Of a DNA stretch of 64,000 bases, positions 35,311 to 44,956 are shown piece after piece. Positions within the stretch are counted from its first letter, which is position 1; every line of letters starts with the position of its first letter. Position numbers and translations under genes: made by a program. Origin of the DNA: Ornithodoros turicata (lineage: Eukaryota; Arthropoda; Arachnida; Ixodida; Argasidae); assembly GCF_037126465.1 (NCBI RefSeq), contig NC_088201.1, positions 130,843,552-130,907,551 of the forward strand, in the 5' to 3' direction. The notes below the pieces were generated by a model. The model searched no databases. It was not told the origin of the DNA and saw only the letters and a list, made by a program, of their open reading frames with translations.

Positions 35311-36869
35311 TTCGAACGTGGCGCCAGTCGTCGGTGCAACAATTTCCAGAGTGAACCGAGCTCGATCAGCTCAGATAACGCTTTTTTCATTCTTTTTCTT
35401 TTTAGTATTATTGATCATTTTTTATTCATTTCCAATTCTAATTCCAATTCCAGCTCAACCGCTCAGCGCGCTGACACTAGTGCAAGGTAGAGTCAATAAA
35501 TCTTTCGCTTCCTCGCTTCCCTAAGGAGAAGAGTACTTGAAGTATATTCGTGTTGTGTGATTCTTTTTTCCCTCTCTATGTTCCAGAAACATACGGTTTC
35601 TGAGCCAAGACAATGTAGTTGCGAGCGCAATTGACATACAAAAGTATCCCGTACCGTGAAGACCACCACCCCAAACGTGGTTGCCACGGTTTCGGTTTTG
35701 GTCCATTTGCATGTCAAAATTCAGGGATTGATATTTTAATACACGTACGTGTTTCAAAATTTTTAAACGTGGATTTTAACTAGGACAGTCTCTCATATGG
35801 GTATCTCTCTTTTGTTCAACACGTCCTTATTAGAGTTAATTAATGAATTTAATTGATTAGTCATCCTTATTAGTCATTATAGTCTCTCTTGGAGAAGGTA
35901 CGCGCCCGTAGAACTCAACTGTGAAAATGACGTGCTCTCGTGACTTTTTTATAAAAGTTTGTCCAAGCTGAAACACACACACACACACAAAATAAACGGG
36001 GTGCCACAAATCATACTTCGTGGTCGTAGCCCATTTTAAAAGAGATTTCTTTAAAAAAAACAACTAGGACTACGTGTATATTAGTTTCGCACTTAGGCGT
36101 ACGCGAGTGGAGGAAAACCTTATCTGCAAGGTATTTTGGCATTCTAATTTCCATAATTCACTAAGATGTATTTTTTTTTATGAAGCTGTTTCTCTTTCTT
36201 TCGAGAAACAGAAAGAGCAGAATTGCTGGCAATCGGTTTAGATATGAGATGAATCCTTCATCTATATGCTTCGAATTATTATCCACAGAGGTGACATTTG
36301 TTGTTAGTGCACCGTTTCAGATTTTCCATGATGGAGATACCTCGCTCGCACTAGCTCGGAAGTCGGCAAGGGGAAGCGAGCCCTAACCTAACCTAACCTG
36401 AAGGAGAGCACTGCGGGACATGGAGTTAGAGATTGAGAAGTACGGCATTTTCAAAGAGCTCCTCGGAGGGAAAATTCGGTGGGGGGGGGAGGGGGTCAGA
36501 GCCAGCACCGTGAAAACTCGAGGAGCGGTGGACTGTTCCCCCTGCCCCCACATTGCAATTGATACCGAAACTAAACAGGAGCAGCTTTCCAAGCTAGGGC
36601 TCCGGAACGAACCGACAACAGTAAAAAACAATAAAGAAAAAAGAAAAACAAGAAAGAAAGAAAGAGGAAGGAAGCACAAAAAGGTATATTCGCTTGAACA
36701 ACGGTCAAAAAACATTGCAAACACGTTTTTCTTGTGCCGGTCATCGGCATTTAGCAGCCTTTCTGAACCGTGATGTGGATTACAGGCCCAAATAATGAGA
36801 AATGAGCAAGCAAGCATCCTCGCTGCTCACTTTTTGGTCACTTTACGTCGTTTGCAAATTGTTGCGCCT
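35311..36869. other. Central part of FB3 without recognised content
   Basis: GTAAGT directly follows the TAG stop of the frame ending at 35305, so a splice donor is possible but unsupported. A CA run lies at about 35974-35988 and an A/G-rich stretch at 36640-36680. Open frames here look like low-complexity artefacts. Confidence 0.4.
36382..36399. repeat. Short CCTAA run (arthropod telomere-type unit)
   Basis: Three CCTAA units plus CCT, the complement of the arthropod telomere repeat TTAGG. It is too short to show a telomere and is probably chance or a micro-interstitial repeat. Confidence 0.5.
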
Positions 36870-37831
36870 ACCACTAGCGCCACATTCGCGTTCAAATTGC
36901 TCGTCTATTGAACTGTCCTTGTCGGCTCGCATGGCCGCGCCCATGAAATCGGCAATCAGCTGTTCTCATTTTCTGGAGTGTACACCAAACTGTTCACAGT
37001 TCAAGGTAGAGATACTTAATCCGAGTGGGAAAGCCTCGGCGGTCTTCCTGTGGATTCGTGGGTGCATCAATGAAGATGGGCATAGTTTTCGGGATGGCTG
37101 TGTGTTCGACAGCTGATATCTGTGCGCTGAACTAACTTCTACTTCTTAAAAACAACTTCAATATATTGCAGTTGTAGCGTGATAGTTTCCTTGGTTTTGT
37201 CGCATATTGCGCTCACTTCATCTGCTTTTTTTTCGCCAAGTGGTGTAACCCCCGCTTTGACTATTGCGGCCTCCCTGAGGTTTATGTGTCAGTTTTGGAA
37301 ACACTGATATTGTTACATGTGACACATTGTAGTGTACTGCAGCCAGCTTCACTGTTTGATAATTTGCATGGTTACTTCTTTAATATTATTTGAATTACTT
37401 TCATCTGATACTGTACCATTAAATAAGGTAGGAATCCATTATGGTTTAGAATTATTTTTCCTTTGCAATGTTCCCACACTGATCTTGGTGACAAGTTGTC
37501 TCTCATTAAATTCCTTTTGGGTTGTATTTCACACTGCTTACAGCATAATGTGAGAATGAGAAGATGTATGCTTCACATGCTCTCAGCATCCTCTACAGCA
37601 ACTGCTCCTGTGCTTAAAATCCAGAAACTACACACGAAAAAGAAAAAAAAAACTGTAGAACAGGCGACACATCAAAAAGGACAAAATGATTGGGACTGTG
37701 TTATGCTATACTTTTTTGTGTGTGTGCGTCTCTCTGGTTCTGCATTTTTGTGAACATGTGCCATGTTGCTGGTACCCTTGCCCTCTTGTCACAAAAATGT
37801 CACCTCAGACATAAAAATGCAGACAAAAAAG

Positions 37832-38083
37832 TAGAGAACTCCAACTTAATATAACAAGAGAGAACAAAGATGGGGACACAGGCTTCTAGAGTCTTGGCAC
37901 AGACGCGGTGACCCCTCGGTTTGTAAAACTGACCCCTCCCCTAACAATACTCCCATCTCCTTAAATAGCGACCGGATGTGCAATCTCTCATTCAGTTTGG
38001 CACTGATGATGTCCGTCGCATGACGGATGAAACGTCTGAGTAAACCCTGTTATTTTGTTATGTTAAGTAGTAGTTCTCTACTT
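37832..38083 (+). repeat. Penelope-like 3' tail or small inverted-repeat unit with a hammerhead-like core
   Basis: GTAGAGAACT...CTTAATATAAC at 37832 is roughly inverse to GTTATGTTAAG...AGTTCTCTAC ending at 38083. Inside, CTGATGA at 38003-38009, a hairpin (TCCGTC-GCA-TGACGGA) and GAAACG at 38029-38034 mimic the hammerhead core, but I cannot find a stem I or stem III around it. The block resembles the tail motifs at 44400 and 26151. Confidence 0.45.
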
Positions 38084-38933
38084 CATAGTCTAGTTATGTC
38101 GTCTCCCGGCTTTTGAAGTATTTTTAAGATGCAGGTTGTGAGAGGCACATAAACACTGCTTACATTGCTAACCTGTCTATCACAAGACATGTGAAAGGAT
38201 TGCCAAATTAAAATTCAGTAATACAAAAATGATTCTGAAATACATAATTCCAATAGAAGGGAGAGTAAACATTGGAATAACAAGTAAAGGTAAAGCACTG
38301 AAGTGTTCGCATACTTCTGATGTGTATGATATACTGCTGTATTTAACCCATGACATATATGTTGTCAAACATTAACTTCTTGCATTCAACATCAAGATGG
38401 TATACCTATTCCATCTAAGCGACTCACCTTTACACGGACACGTGGCAAACCATTTTGGCACAAAGATGTGATATCTCTGCTTGTTGGACATATCAAGCAA
38501 ATACTGTGCCAAAATTTACCTACATGACATACTGCATCTGCTGAGATATGTTACGGGAGAAATACTCCTGAAGCAATTAAAGGAAGTGCATACGAGTACA
38601 TATGCTTTGCAGAGTTGTTCCAAAGTTGCAAGTAGTTGTTACAAAGTTATGTTCGTGTTGAATTGGCAAAGCATTAGTCATCTCATAAAAGAAACTAGTG
38701 TGAAATGCGAAGCCGCAAGCACTGTTGCATGGCCATGTTCACAATGGGCAGTGATGCTTTTCAGTTTGTGTACCGCGGACTGACTATGCTCAATGAGTGG
38801 TTTGCAGTGTCTATGATTGATGTAGGCCATGGCAGCTACCGATGAACTTTGCAGAGTGTGCAATGGTATCTTTTGTGAACGAGACAAACCCCACTATATA
38901 TTCCCACGTAATTTTGATCCTACGATTAAATGA
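38084..38933. other. No recognised gene
   Basis: Short open frames only and no repeat ends seen. Confidence 0.5.
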
Positions 38934-39120
38934 GTTGAAGGTTTCAGGTATTTAGGTGTGCACCTCTCTTCCGATATTTAGTGGAAATCACACAGTAGTT
39001 ACGCATCCTCTAAGCCTCTTAAAAAAATTGTCTTCTTGAAGTGGACACGAAAACTACCTTTCGCAGACAGTACGCTGCTGGCGTACAAAGCCCTCGTACA
39101 AAGTGCCTTAGAAACGGTAC
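38934..39120 (+). pseudogene. Fragment of a CR1/Jockey-group LINE reverse transcriptase
   Basis: The plus frame reads VEGFRYLGVHLSSDI, a stop, WKSHSSYASSKPLKK, then STLLAYKALVQSALETV. It matches the post-palm FKYLGV...SWKPHI...YKSLIRPHLEYA region seen in LINE-1 (22455-22630). It is only about 60 codons long, with one stop, and neither end extends into more LINE sequence. Confidence 0.75.
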
Positions 39121-39447
39121 AAATGACATCATACTGTTCATCATAAAAACAAATGACATCGCACTGTTCAACAGAGCTACCAATTTGGTACAGTTGAGCT
39201 ACGCTCAAAGCTAGGGGGGACGAGTTCCCGTCTAAAAGGCACGGTCTTGAGGGGATTACGGTGGTCTCTGAAAGAGCACGCGACTTTCGGTCCTACTTTT
39301 CTTTCAAGAGGAGGCAGCGAACAAATGCCCATTCGTGGAACCCAGCCCTCCCCTTCCGATTTGTTTCGGTATCAATCTGTCTACCAATGTCATGATGACA
39401 TTTATATTCTGTTGAGTTTCTTACGTGCTGTCCGGGACATGTATGTA

Positions 39448-39696
39448 CACTCTTAAAAATGAACTTCACCTCATAGCACGCTCCTAGCCAACCATTATCT
39501 CGAATGATATCGTTATCTGCCCTGATTTGTTGAAAACGGGGGGCGTACGCCATTTCTGTGACACTTATGCTGTTCACAATTGTCACAGAAAAGGCGTACG
39601 CCCCGTGCTTTCAACAAATCAGGGCAGATAACGATATCATTCGAGATAATGGTTGGCTAGGAGCGTGCTATGCTGTGAAGTTCATTTTTAAGAGTG
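39448..39696. mobile_element. 249-bp foldback MITE with CACTCTTAAAAATGAAC ends, copy b
   Basis: It has the same ends and nearly the same interior as 28958-29205, with TA at 39446-39447 and 39697-39698. The arms are a near-perfect palindrome including AACCATTATCTCGAATGATA and its inverse. Because both arms match so well, the copy looks young. Confidence 0.9.
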
Positions 39697-39698
39697 TA

Positions 39699-40249
39699 GG
39701 TAGGTATGCCAAGATTTTTTTTTTATTATTAACCTTTTTTGTAGTTTGAATTCCTCGAAAAAGCATTGCACAGCACCAGAACACAAAGGCTACATAATGA
39801 CCCAGTTCCACCATTCAGCATCTGAATTAAGATGAACGGTCATTAAACTATCTGCTTCACTAAATGAGTTATTACTATTAAACCGGGCCTATGGAAGTCA
39901 CCGAAACATTCATCACATGACAAACCAAAGTTTGTAAAAAGAATTGAGTGCTAGCATGAAGTTTTGGCAATTGTGAGTAGCATTTGAAATGCTACCTATG
40001 TAGCTGCAGCATAATTACGAGTAATTCAAAAAAAGTAGTACAAAATTTGAGGGTACTCTGCATGGTACTAAAAACTGTGATGATTCCAAGTGCTCATCGT
40101 CTTGGCCCACATTCTGTAGCAGATTTATCAGCCATTTGTGTTCCTATTTGTGGTACTGTGCAAACTAGCCACTCCACCCACATACCAGCATTCCTAGGTT
40201 ACACATAACATGTAGTTGAAGTGTATACGAAGAGGGGAGTCAAGTCCTG
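39699..40249. other. No recognised gene
   Basis: Short open frames only. Confidence 0.5.
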
Positions 40250-40405
40250 TAGATCACAAACAAAATGTAGAAACCGACACTGAAGATTGTTTAAGTTTAA
40301 TTTGTACAAGCTTTCGCGTGGAGCTTTCGCGTGGAGCTCCACGCGAAAGCTTCTACAAATTAAACTTAAACAAAAATCTTCAGTGCCGGTTTCTGTATTT
40401 TGTTT
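40250..40405. repeat. Near-perfect hairpin element
   Basis: AAAATGTAGAAACCGACACTG, AAGTTTAATTTGTA and AAGCTTTCGCGTGGAGC at 40262-40340 are followed by their inverses to about 40405. The centre has GCTTTCGCGTGGA duplicated. A weaker relative lies at 56842-57000 (CTGAAGAC...AAGCTTTCG...CGAAAGCTT). It is probably a MITE. I could not fix the target duplication. Confidence 0.65.
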
Positions 40406-41395
40406 ATATAACATGTAGTTATAAGAGTGGTTTAAACCACCTCGCAGAATTTGCAGATGTTGTTCATCAACTTTAGTTTGAGATGGACAGGGAGTTTCAT
40501 TGCCTGGGGCGATACTCAACCCCATAGCTGCTTGTCGTGTGAGGAAGGAAATAATGTCCCATTGAGTCCAAAATTGCCAAAAGAGCTTTGAGAGCAGGCA
40601 TTCGTGGGCTCGATTTGGCTATAAGCCCAGCAATTTTATCTGAAAATGGCAGTTTGGAAAGCTTGGTAGTGTGTGCAATGACACAGAATATACTCTGGGT
40701 CTTCTACAGCACTGCAGTGACAGTATCTGAGAGAGTCAAATTGCCTCAGATGGTAATGACACTGAGCTGTCAATGCCCCATTGAGTCACAGTCCATGAGT
40801 CACAGTGCACTATCTTGGCGAGAAGTGTTTTGTGGCATCCAAAAACCAAGCTCTGGGTCAATATTGCTTAGTATAGACGGGAGGAAAATGTCAGTTGACC
40901 ATTGACAGGAAGACTATTTATACAATCCATTGATGTGTTGGTGAACGAGATCTGCTGTCTACATGACCAGTAACAGTCCTTTGCTATCTTTCACTGTGAT
41001 TTAATTAAACACCTCCCTCATGTGACGGTCTTCCCAGCACAGTTTTACCTTGCTGAACCACTTTTCGCGGCTCTTATCAAACGTAATATTACCGGTTCTT
41101 CGTAGGCTGCGGCCGAGAAACGCAAGAGACGTTTACATGATGTCTATGTGATTACAGTCGTGACAAATGGTCGCCACAGCAGTTTTGCGGTACGTTTTAT
41201 ATGTTGCTCATTCTGGACATTTTTCGCTACCCGATTTCCTGTCCGAAACAGCTACGACTGCAATGTCACTTCACCCATGAATTCCTTCATGAGTTGCACG
41301 CGCGTGTTAGCACACCAAGTCGTTACACGTCTGAAAAATAAATACGATTTTAAGGCTAGCTTATTTAATGGGCAGAAAATAAAAGTTGTCATGAC
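40406..41395. other. No recognised gene
   Basis: On the minus strand 40450-40900 is mostly open with a few stops (for example HKTLLAKIVHCDSWTVTQWG), but I recognise no family. It could be an old element gene. Confidence 0.35.
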
Positions 41396-41399
41396 TGTT

Positions 41400-42235
41400 A
41401 TTGACTGTCTTCGTCAGGACAAAACATGCACAAGCGGTTAGACATTGCTTAAATAGGTTTGGTACGTGACGTCATAATCGGTACAAGCACGCCACGATGC
41501 CGTTGTCGGTGAATCAGATACGTCCAGGTGGTGATATCATTCTTCTTTGGTCCCTGTCCGTTTTGAAGCAAGATTCCTGGGCAAGGTGAGTGCTCCTTTG
41601 GACTTTGCTGAAAAAAAAAAAAAAAGGAAACAAACGAAATGAAAGGAAGAGTGTAGCTCATTTAGGCGGCCAGATTTCTTATCGTTGAAAGTGCTCCAAG
41701 ATCTCGTCAATAGTTGACTGGAATTTGTAAATGAGATAAGATTCGTGATGTTCCCTGCACCGATCTAATCGAAAATTTGCCTGCATAATGAAAAGTGACC
41801 TGGTTGTTTGAAATGGCGAAAGACCGGGAGGTTTGGCTTATTTGTATGGTCGGACCAGTGGTTGTTGAAGCTGATCCGAAATGATGTTTTGGTCTGACCT
41901 ACGTACTGTGCTTGGCACATGTTGCACTCAATGACAGAAATGACGTTAGATGAATTGCAGTCAAAGTCACTATGAATTTTGAGAAAAAAAAATAGAATTA
42001 GTGCTTTCAAGTGTGCTTTGGATTAATTTGCATATTTGACACCTGCGACCATCCCTCAGGTGGCAGCCGGTTCCTGGATGTACTGGTTGGCTAAGCATAG
42101 TGCTAACTAGAATATCGTGCAGGTTGCGCGCGCGCCTGCAGGTTACCTGTGGTGGCTGAGGGAAAATTAGTCCCATGTGCGTTTGTCCCATGCGCATGGT
42201 ATCTGTTTGGCAGTATCTGTTTCTCTGCGTGCACC
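41400..42235 (-). pseudogene. Penelope-like element fragment with GIY-YIG nuclease and 3' tail
   Basis: The minus strand reads FPQPPQVTCRRARNLHDILV, GCHLRDGRRCQICKLIQ, then SSNVISVIECNMCQAQYVGQ and TSFRISFNNHWSDHTNKPN. This is the Cys-rich linker and GIY-YIG domain of a Penelope-like element, with a frameshift between the two at about 41990. RT sequence is missing upstream. The tail toward 41400 contains CCTGACGAAGACAGTC on the minus strand. It is oriented away from the plus-strand element at 42.8 kb. Confidence 0.8.
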
Positions 42236-42319
42236 CATAGAAGCCATCTTAATCTGTAATGTTTAATTTCAAGTACGTCTAGTGTCATTTACTTATTCCT
42301 TTAATGGCTTTTCCCCCTC

Positions 42320-42321
<2 letters not shown>

Positions 42322-42353
<32 letters not shown>
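42322..42353. repeat. (TA)n microsatellite
   Basis: A run of 16 TA dinucleotides. Two more TA runs occur at about 42462-42480 and 42689-42715 around the hammerhead-bearing segment. Confidence 0.9.
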
Positions 42354-42354
<1 letters not shown>

Positions 42355-42356
<2 letters not shown>

Positions 42357-42600
42357 TATGTTTGTAACTCAAACGTCCCATGCCAGTACTGGCATGGCGA
42401 CGTTTGAGTTACAAACATATGCTATACGTGCAGCCAAAGAGCTCTGGCTATTTTTTCCTTATATATATATATATATATATAAAGAGGGGGGCTTTCCCCC
42501 CTCTTTATAATTCACTGGCTTGCACTGTGGCATTGTGGAGTGCTCGGTCACCCTCCCAGGTGTATATCGCTCGCTGAGTGACCCCTGGTTTGCCAATCCC
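42355..42600 (+). repeat. First part of a Penelope-type terminal repeat, with hairpins
   Basis: 42355-42422 is a near-perfect palindrome: TGTTTGTAACTCAAACGTC, then the inverse GACGTTTGAGTTACAAACA. 42478-42509 is a second hairpin, TATAAAGAGGGGGG against CCCCCCTCTTTATA. Between them TATGCTATACGTGCAG and GCTCTGGCTAT, and later TGGCTTGCACTGTGGC, match the hammerhead-bearing repeat at 25.74 kb. It leads straight into a ribozyme at 42601. Confidence 0.6.
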
Positions 42601-42678
42601 GAACGATGCGCAGCTACCCAGGGCCGACGAGCCGCAAACACGGCGAAACACGTGTCCTCTGGTGCTGTCGCATCGTTC
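42601..42678 (+). ncRNA. Type-I hammerhead ribozyme upstream of a Penelope-like element
   Basis: Stem I pairs GAACGATGCG (42601-42610) with CGCATCGTTC (42669-42678), then CAGC with GCTG, then CCAGGG with CTCTGG. The core is CCGACGA, stem II GCCG-CAAACA-CGGC, GAAA, the palindrome CACGTG and a cleavable GTC. The core differs from canonical CTGANGA by one base (T to C at the second position), which probably lowers activity. The self-complementary hexamer fits dimer-type hammerheads. It lies about 165 bases before the RT frame, on the same strand. Confidence 0.8.
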
Positions 42679-42688
42679 AATGAGTATC

Positions 42689-42719
<31 letters not shown>

Positions 42720-42728
42720 AAATTTTTC

Positions 42729-44506
42729 AGTTTTTGATAAACCCCTTTTTTGTTACTTCCCCTACTTTCGTCTTCTACTACTAAATACTAAATACAAATA
42801 CTAAATCAATGTCAGCCACCTCCATCTAGTCTTCTAGTTACGTTAGATGTTTCTTCCCTGTATTATTCCCTACGATGATGGCATAGCTGCAGCCGAGGCG
42901 GCTTTTTCAAAGTACTCTGATTCTTCTTGTGATCCATCTGTCGTATCTACTCTACTAGAACTGATCCTAAAGAACAACAACTTTGAATTTAACGATGGCC
43001 ACTATTTACAAGTCAACGGCCCCGCTATGGGCACTAAAATGGCACCAAACTATGCAAATCTATTCATGGGTTCACTAGAAGAAGCATTCTTGAGCACGCG
43101 TGAGGACAAACCCACTTTACACAAGCGCTACCTTGATGACTTATTTATGATCGACCACATTCGGAAGACATCCTATTGGAATTTATACGCGATTTCAATG
43201 AGTTCCACACTTCAATCAACTTCACTCACACCTATTCTCCCGTCACTGTTAGCTTTCTTGATGTTCAAATTAAGCTAACCAATGGAGTTTTAACATCTGA
43301 TCTGTTCCGTAAACCCACAGACTCTCAGCTGTACTTGTCATTCCATAGTTGTCATCCTCGCCACACGAAACTGGCCGTTCCCAACAGTCAAGCTCTTCGG
43401 TATAGGAGAATCTGCTCGAATGACGACGATCTGGACAGAAATTTAGAACAGCTGCAACAAACCTTTGTCGGTCGTCAGTATCCACCCGATCTAGTTCAAG
43501 ATGCTCTCAACAGAGCTCGCAAGGCAAACCATCTAAGCTTACTCGAGAAAAGACAAAACAAATCACAAAGTAATGCTGTGAACTTAACTGTAACATTCGC
43601 CGGAAATATCCCAAACATTAACAAAATACTTAGCCGCCACCACAGTATCCTTCTCCAGTCAGAACGCACGAAAAAAATATTTCCTAATCCACCACGTGTC
43701 GCTTACAGACGTACACGTAACTTACAAGATATCTTGGTCCGCTCTAAAGTAGGCGAACCCACTAGCCCTCCGGCGGGCTGTCATCCAAGTAATGACAGGA
43801 GATGCAGAGACAGATTTGCAAGTTAATGCAGACCGCACAAACGGTCAGAAGTACGAATTCCAACTTTACTGTCAAGATCAACGCAGACGTAGACTGTAAC
43901 TCATGCAACGTTATCTATGTAATCCAATGCAACACATGCCGGGCCCAATACGTGGGTCAGACAAAAACTTCTTTCCGAATTAGATTCAACAATCATCGTC
44001 CTAATCTTCCAATCTCACGCCATTTCAAACAATCAGAACATTCAATCAACGAAGCCTCAGTTTTTATTCTCCAGTCGAACTTTATCTCCGACCGCTCCCG
44101 GGAATAACGGGAATCCTACCTAATTTATAAATTCCGATCGGCCATTAACGAGGACCCTGGCATGCTGTCAACAATAAGAAGTTTAACAACCTAGATAAGA
44201 CCCTGTTGCCTTTTCTCGTTTCAGCCGGATTTAAATCCCCAATGACCCACAAGGACGATGACCCCACTCCTGGACCTAACACAATAGCACTCTGGAATTT
44301 CCCCAATTGACAACCGCCAGGTGGCGGGAATTTCCCCCAACCGACCACGTCATTCTCAAGTCCTTTATCAGCCTCGTTGCCACATTTAGCTCTTTCGTCC
44401 TGAAGAAGTCGGAGCTTCTGCCGTAACGTAGACATCCTCCCTCACTTTTATAGTTTTTATGTTTTAATAAGCCCCTTTTTTGTTACTTTCCCTACTTTCG
44501 TCTTCT
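42729..44506 (+). mobile_element. Penelope-like retroelement, 5'-truncated, between direct repeats
   Basis: An RT plus GIY-YIG protein (42845-44160) lies between two near-identical 41-bp segments, at 42737-42777 and 44466-44506, both with CCCCTTTTTTGTTACTT and CTACTTTCGTCTTCT. This is how Penelope-like elements sit in partial head-to-tail copies with terminal repeats. A sense hammerhead precedes it and an antisense hammerhead array follows. Frameshifts show it is dead. Confidence 0.82.
42845..44160 (+). pseudogene. Penelope-like RT with GIY-YIG endonuclease, two frameshifts
   Basis: The frame from about 42847 carries DDGIAAAEAAFSKYSD, GPAMGTKMAPNYANLFMGSL and the catalytic YLDD at 43129-43140. 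It then shifts near 43150 to a frame with FTHTYSPVTVSFLDVQIKL, SDLFRKPTDSQLYL and RVAYRRTRNLQDILV. A second shift near 43805 leads to CKLMQTAQTV and the GIY-YIG part, SCNVIYVIQCNTCRAQYVGQ. The GTKMAPNYANLFMG and FRKPTD motifs are typical of Penelope RTs. The N-terminal part of the RT is lost. The sequence downstream to about 44440 is the decayed C-terminus and tail. Confidence 0.88.
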
Positions 44507-44568
44507 GTCTCCCATTTATTTCAACTATAATTACGTAGCCGTCCGATCACCTCCAACTTTTACAATTT

Positions 44569-44647
44569 GATCGTGCACTCCCAGCCAAGGACAGTTGTTT
44601 CGCTCAACTTGGAGCTCGTCAGCCCTGCGTAGGGAAGTGACAAGATC
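44569..44647 (-). ncRNA. Type-I hammerhead ribozyme with intact canonical core
   Basis: The minus strand gives CTGACGA (plus 44616-44622), stem II GCTC-CAAGTT-GAGC, GAAA, then CAACTG and the cleavage triplet GTC (plus 44590-44592). Every invariant core nucleotide is present. Stem I pairs the outer GATC with GATC and CACTTCCC with GGGAGTG. The helix next to the core is imperfect (GCAGGG with CTTGGC, G-U pairs and mismatches). Stem III is minimal, as in Penelope and retrozyme hammerheads that act as dimers. Cutting would occur between plus positions 590 and 589 of 44 kb. Confidence 0.85.
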
Positions 44648-44801
44648 TTGGATCGGCGCTAACAGTGCGTCTTGGCGAGACGTCAATGTTCCACGGTGAC
44701 GGCGCCACCTGTGGAGGCCGCAGTGCAAGCCAGCAAGTACATATACAAAGTGAAAATAGCCGAAGCTCTGTAGCTGCACGTTGAGCATACGTTTACAATT
44801 T

Positions 44802-44881
44802 GATCGTGCACTCCCAGCCAAGGATAGCTGTTTCGCTCTACTTGGAGATTGTCAACCCTGGCGTAGGGAAGTGACACGATC
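44802..44881 (-). ncRNA. Second hammerhead of the tandem array, mutated core
   Basis: This is the same fold as 44569-44647, with stem II TCTC-CAAGT-AGAG, an intact GAAA, and cleavage triplet ATC, which is still permitted. The CTGANGA box reads TTGACAA, so two core positions are changed, and activity is unlikely. The outer stem I, GATCGTG with CACGATC, is perfect. Confidence 0.75.
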
Positions 44882-44956
44882 TTGGGTCGGCACTAACAGT
44901 GCGTCTCGGCGAGACGTCAATGTTCCACGGTGACAGCGCCACCTGTGGAGGCCTGT

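Larger units (their letters stand above)
31760..37850. mobile_element. Large inverted-repeat composite FB3
   Basis: Left arm 31760-32330 is inverse to 37150-37830, for example GTGAAGCTGGCTTCAGTACAC against GTGTACTGCAGCCAGCTTCAC-type sequence. The arm resumes after LINE-2: 35030-35310 is inverse to 36870-37130, for example CTGATTTCATGGCCATGCGA against the inverse near 36930. LINE-2 therefore sits inside the left arm. The arms include a possible coding stretch (AHSTKREQLIADFM on the plus strand near 35215, with an inverse partner). Exact ends and target duplication were not found. The 1.5-kb centre holds no recognised gene. Confidence 0.65.
44561..44956 (-). repeat. Tandem hammerhead repeat, 233-bp period, about 1.7 units
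   Basis: TACAATTTGATCGTGCACTC starts at 44561 and at 44794. The first unit is complete (233 bp). The second runs to about 44956 and stops after GCGCCACCTGTGGAGGCC. Each unit carries one hammerhead on the minus strand. The unit is the inverse of the 231-bp repeat at 25.74 kb. Small tandem repeats with one type-I hammerhead per unit, next to a retroelement that could supply RT, are the layout of metazoan retrozymes. Confidence 0.85.

Noticed and set aside
36382..36399. Interstitial telomere repeat
   Set aside because: Three CCTAA units are too few to infer a telomere or a fusion point.
36383..36817. 144-codon minus frame
   Set aside because: It is driven by an A/G-rich low-complexity stretch inside FB3, with no family features.
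38003..38034. Possible complete hammerhead ribozyme
   Set aside because: The core strings CTGATGA and GAAAC are present, but no stem I partner or NUH cleavage site with stem III could be found. It is kept only as a Penelope-tail motif.
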